DNA from: Isoptericola dokdonensis DS-3
GTDB lineage: Bacteria > Actinomycetota > Actinomycetes > Actinomycetales > Cellulomonadaceae
Direction of reading: 5' to 3'
Assembly (NCBI RefSeq): GCF_001636295.1
Contig: NZ_CP014209.1
Span: 496,001 to 560,000 of the forward strand
Length of the DNA: 64,000 nucleotides
Each line of letters starts with the position of its first letter. Position 1 is the first letter of the stretch. A model generated the notes under the pieces. The model did not search any database and was not told the origin of the DNA. It was given only the letters and a program-made list of their open reading frames with translations. A program made the position numbers and the translations under genes. This document shows, piece by piece, positions 63,157 to 64,000 of this stretch.

Positions 63157-63813
63157 GTGACCACGACCATCGGAGTCCTCGCCCTCCAGGGCGACGTGCG
63201 CGAGCACGTCCACGCCCTCGAGGCGGCGGGCGCGCGGGCCGTGCCCGTGCGGCGCACCCGCGAGCTGGAGGCCGTCGACGGCCTCGTCCTGCCGGGCGGG
63301 GAGTCGACCACCATCGACAAGCTGCTGCGGATCTTCGAGCTGCGCGACCCCGTCCGGGACGCCATCGGCGCCGGGCTGCCCGTCTACGGCTCCTGCGCCG
63401 GCATGATCCTGCTGGCCGACCGCATCGAGGGCGGCATCGAGGACCAGCAGACCCTCGGCGGCCTCGACGTCACCGTGCGCCGCAACGCGTTCGGCCGGCA
63501 GGTCGACTCCTTCGAGGTCGACCTCGCCCTGGACGGCGTCGACGACGGCCCCGTGCGGTCCGTGTTCATCCGCGCCCCCTGGGTCGAGCAGGCCGGCCCC
63601 GACGTGCAGGTCCTGGCCCGGATCCCGGACCGCACCGTCGCCGGTGCGGGAGTCGGCGAGGCCGCCGGTAAGATCGTGGCGGTACGGTCCGGACGGTTGC
63701 TCGCCACCGCGTTCCACCCGGAGGTCACCGGGGACTGGCGCGTGCACGCCCTGTTCGTCCGCCTTGTCACCGAAGCGCGAAGGAGTCAGTCAGGTCATGT
63801 CCGGTCACTCTAA
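63157..63813 (+). CDS. pdxT: Pyridoxal 5'-phosphate synthase, glutaminase subunit
   Basis: 218 residues, GTG start. Class I amidotransferase: [38 protein letters not shown], the catalytic Cys in [10 protein letters not shown], and His-Glu in [17 protein letters not shown]. Delivers ammonia to PdxS. Overlaps the next ATG by 17 bases. Confidence 0.96.
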   Translation: MTTTIGVLALQGDVREHVHALEAAGARAVPVRRTRELEAVDGLVLPGGESTTIDKLLRIFELRDPVRDAIGAGLPVYGSCAGMILLADRIEGGIEDQQTLGGLDVTVRRNAFGRQVDSFEVDLALDGVDDGPVRSVFIRAPWVEQAGPDVQVLARIPDRTVAGAGVGEAAGKIVAVRSGRLLATAFHPEVTGDWRVHALFVRLVTEARRSQSGHVRSL

Positions 63814-64000
63814 GTGGGCCACGACCAAGCACAAGAAGGCCGCGATCGACGCCAAGCGTGGCAAGCTCTTCGCGAAGCTGATCAAGAACATCGAGGTCGC
63901 AGCGCGCACCGGCGGCGGAGACCTCGCCGGCAACCCGACGCTGTTCGACGCGGTCCAGAAGGCGAAGAAGTCGTCGGTCCCCAACGACAACATCGACCGT
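63797..64000 (+). CDS. YebC/PmpR family protein (3' end outside window)
   Basis: 68 codons present: [38 protein letters not shown] and [23 protein letters not shown] are the unmistakable start of the YebC family, implicated in transcriptional regulation or, in newer work, translation of proline stretches. In actinobacteria it usually precedes ruvC, which would lie beyond the window. Confidence 0.96.
   Translation, partial: MSGHSKWATTKHKKAAIDAKRGKLFAKLIKNIEVAARTGGGDLAGNPTLFDAVQKAKKSSVPNDNIDR

Overview
The window is a chromosomal segment of a very GC-rich Gram-positive actinobacterium, estimated by eye at well over 70% G+C. Codons end almost always in G or C, GTG and TTG starts are common, and neighbouring genes often share a 4-base stop/start overlap. 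Three things point to the Micrococcales, plausibly Promicromonosporaceae or a relative (Cellulosimicrobium, Isoptericola): an actinobacterial phosphatidylinositol-mannoside gene block, a complete mevalonate operon, and D-aspartate-ligase-type cell-wall genes. The genus is an inference.

Layout. 1-13.4 kb is mostly housekeeping. It holds the 3' part of gnd, a tightly coupled trio of two paralogous ATP-grasp ligases and an Asp/Glu racemase (probable peptidoglycan cross-bridge synthesis), a RibD-like reductase, zapE, a degenerate TreZ-like protein, two related tRNA blocks (Gly-Val and Gly-Cys-Val), and pabB/pabC-type folate genes. 13.5-17.8 kb is an island next to a tRNA-Val gene. It has IS30- and IS3-family remnants, then an operon of one exported protein, an ABC ATPase and two membrane proteins, and it is bracketed by two copies of a terminator-containing repeat. 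18-28.2 kb is an accessory redox cluster: a MarR regulator, LLM flavin oxidoreductase, F420/NADP reductase, glutaminase-STAS, alpha/beta hydrolase, alcohol dehydrogenase, XRE regulator, MFS pump, two SDRs, and decayed pieces of a cyclophilin-like gene and a PQQ sugar dehydrogenase. A shared promoter/operator motif occurs three times there.

28.2-33.4 kb carries a lipoprotein, a membrane protein, a RidA protein and a zinc-starvation locus. In that locus a CobW-type GTPase gene diverges from an operon of cysteine-poor ribosomal protein paralogues (L28, L33, S14, a 25-residue L31 remnant, L36) across two palindromic Zur-like boxes. 33.4-40.0 kb is the six-gene mevalonate operon, transcribed leftwards in the order mevalonate kinase, diphosphomevalonate decarboxylase, phosphomevalonate kinase, type 2 IPP isomerase, HMG-CoA reductase, HMG-CoA synthase. 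A ketosteroid-dehydrogenase-like flavoprotein follows, with paired 18-bp palindromes in front of it.

42-52.4 kb contains a DUF4397 surface protein with a class F sortase, an ECF sigma/anti-sigma pair, small conserved proteins, a CPA2 antiporter, a CLC channel, an unusual kinase-DinB fusion and a family 5 uracil-DNA glycosylase. 52.6-64 kb is the conserved block thrS, HIT, pgsA, PIM acyltransferase, pimA, membrane protein, pdxS, hrpB, NUDIX, pdxT, yebC. It matches the known mycobacterial order except for the inserted hrpB and NUDIX genes.

I saw no CRISPR array, prophage or recognisable defence system. The least explained units are the exported-protein/ABC operon, the ATP-grasp/racemase trio and the shared promoter motif of the redox cluster.
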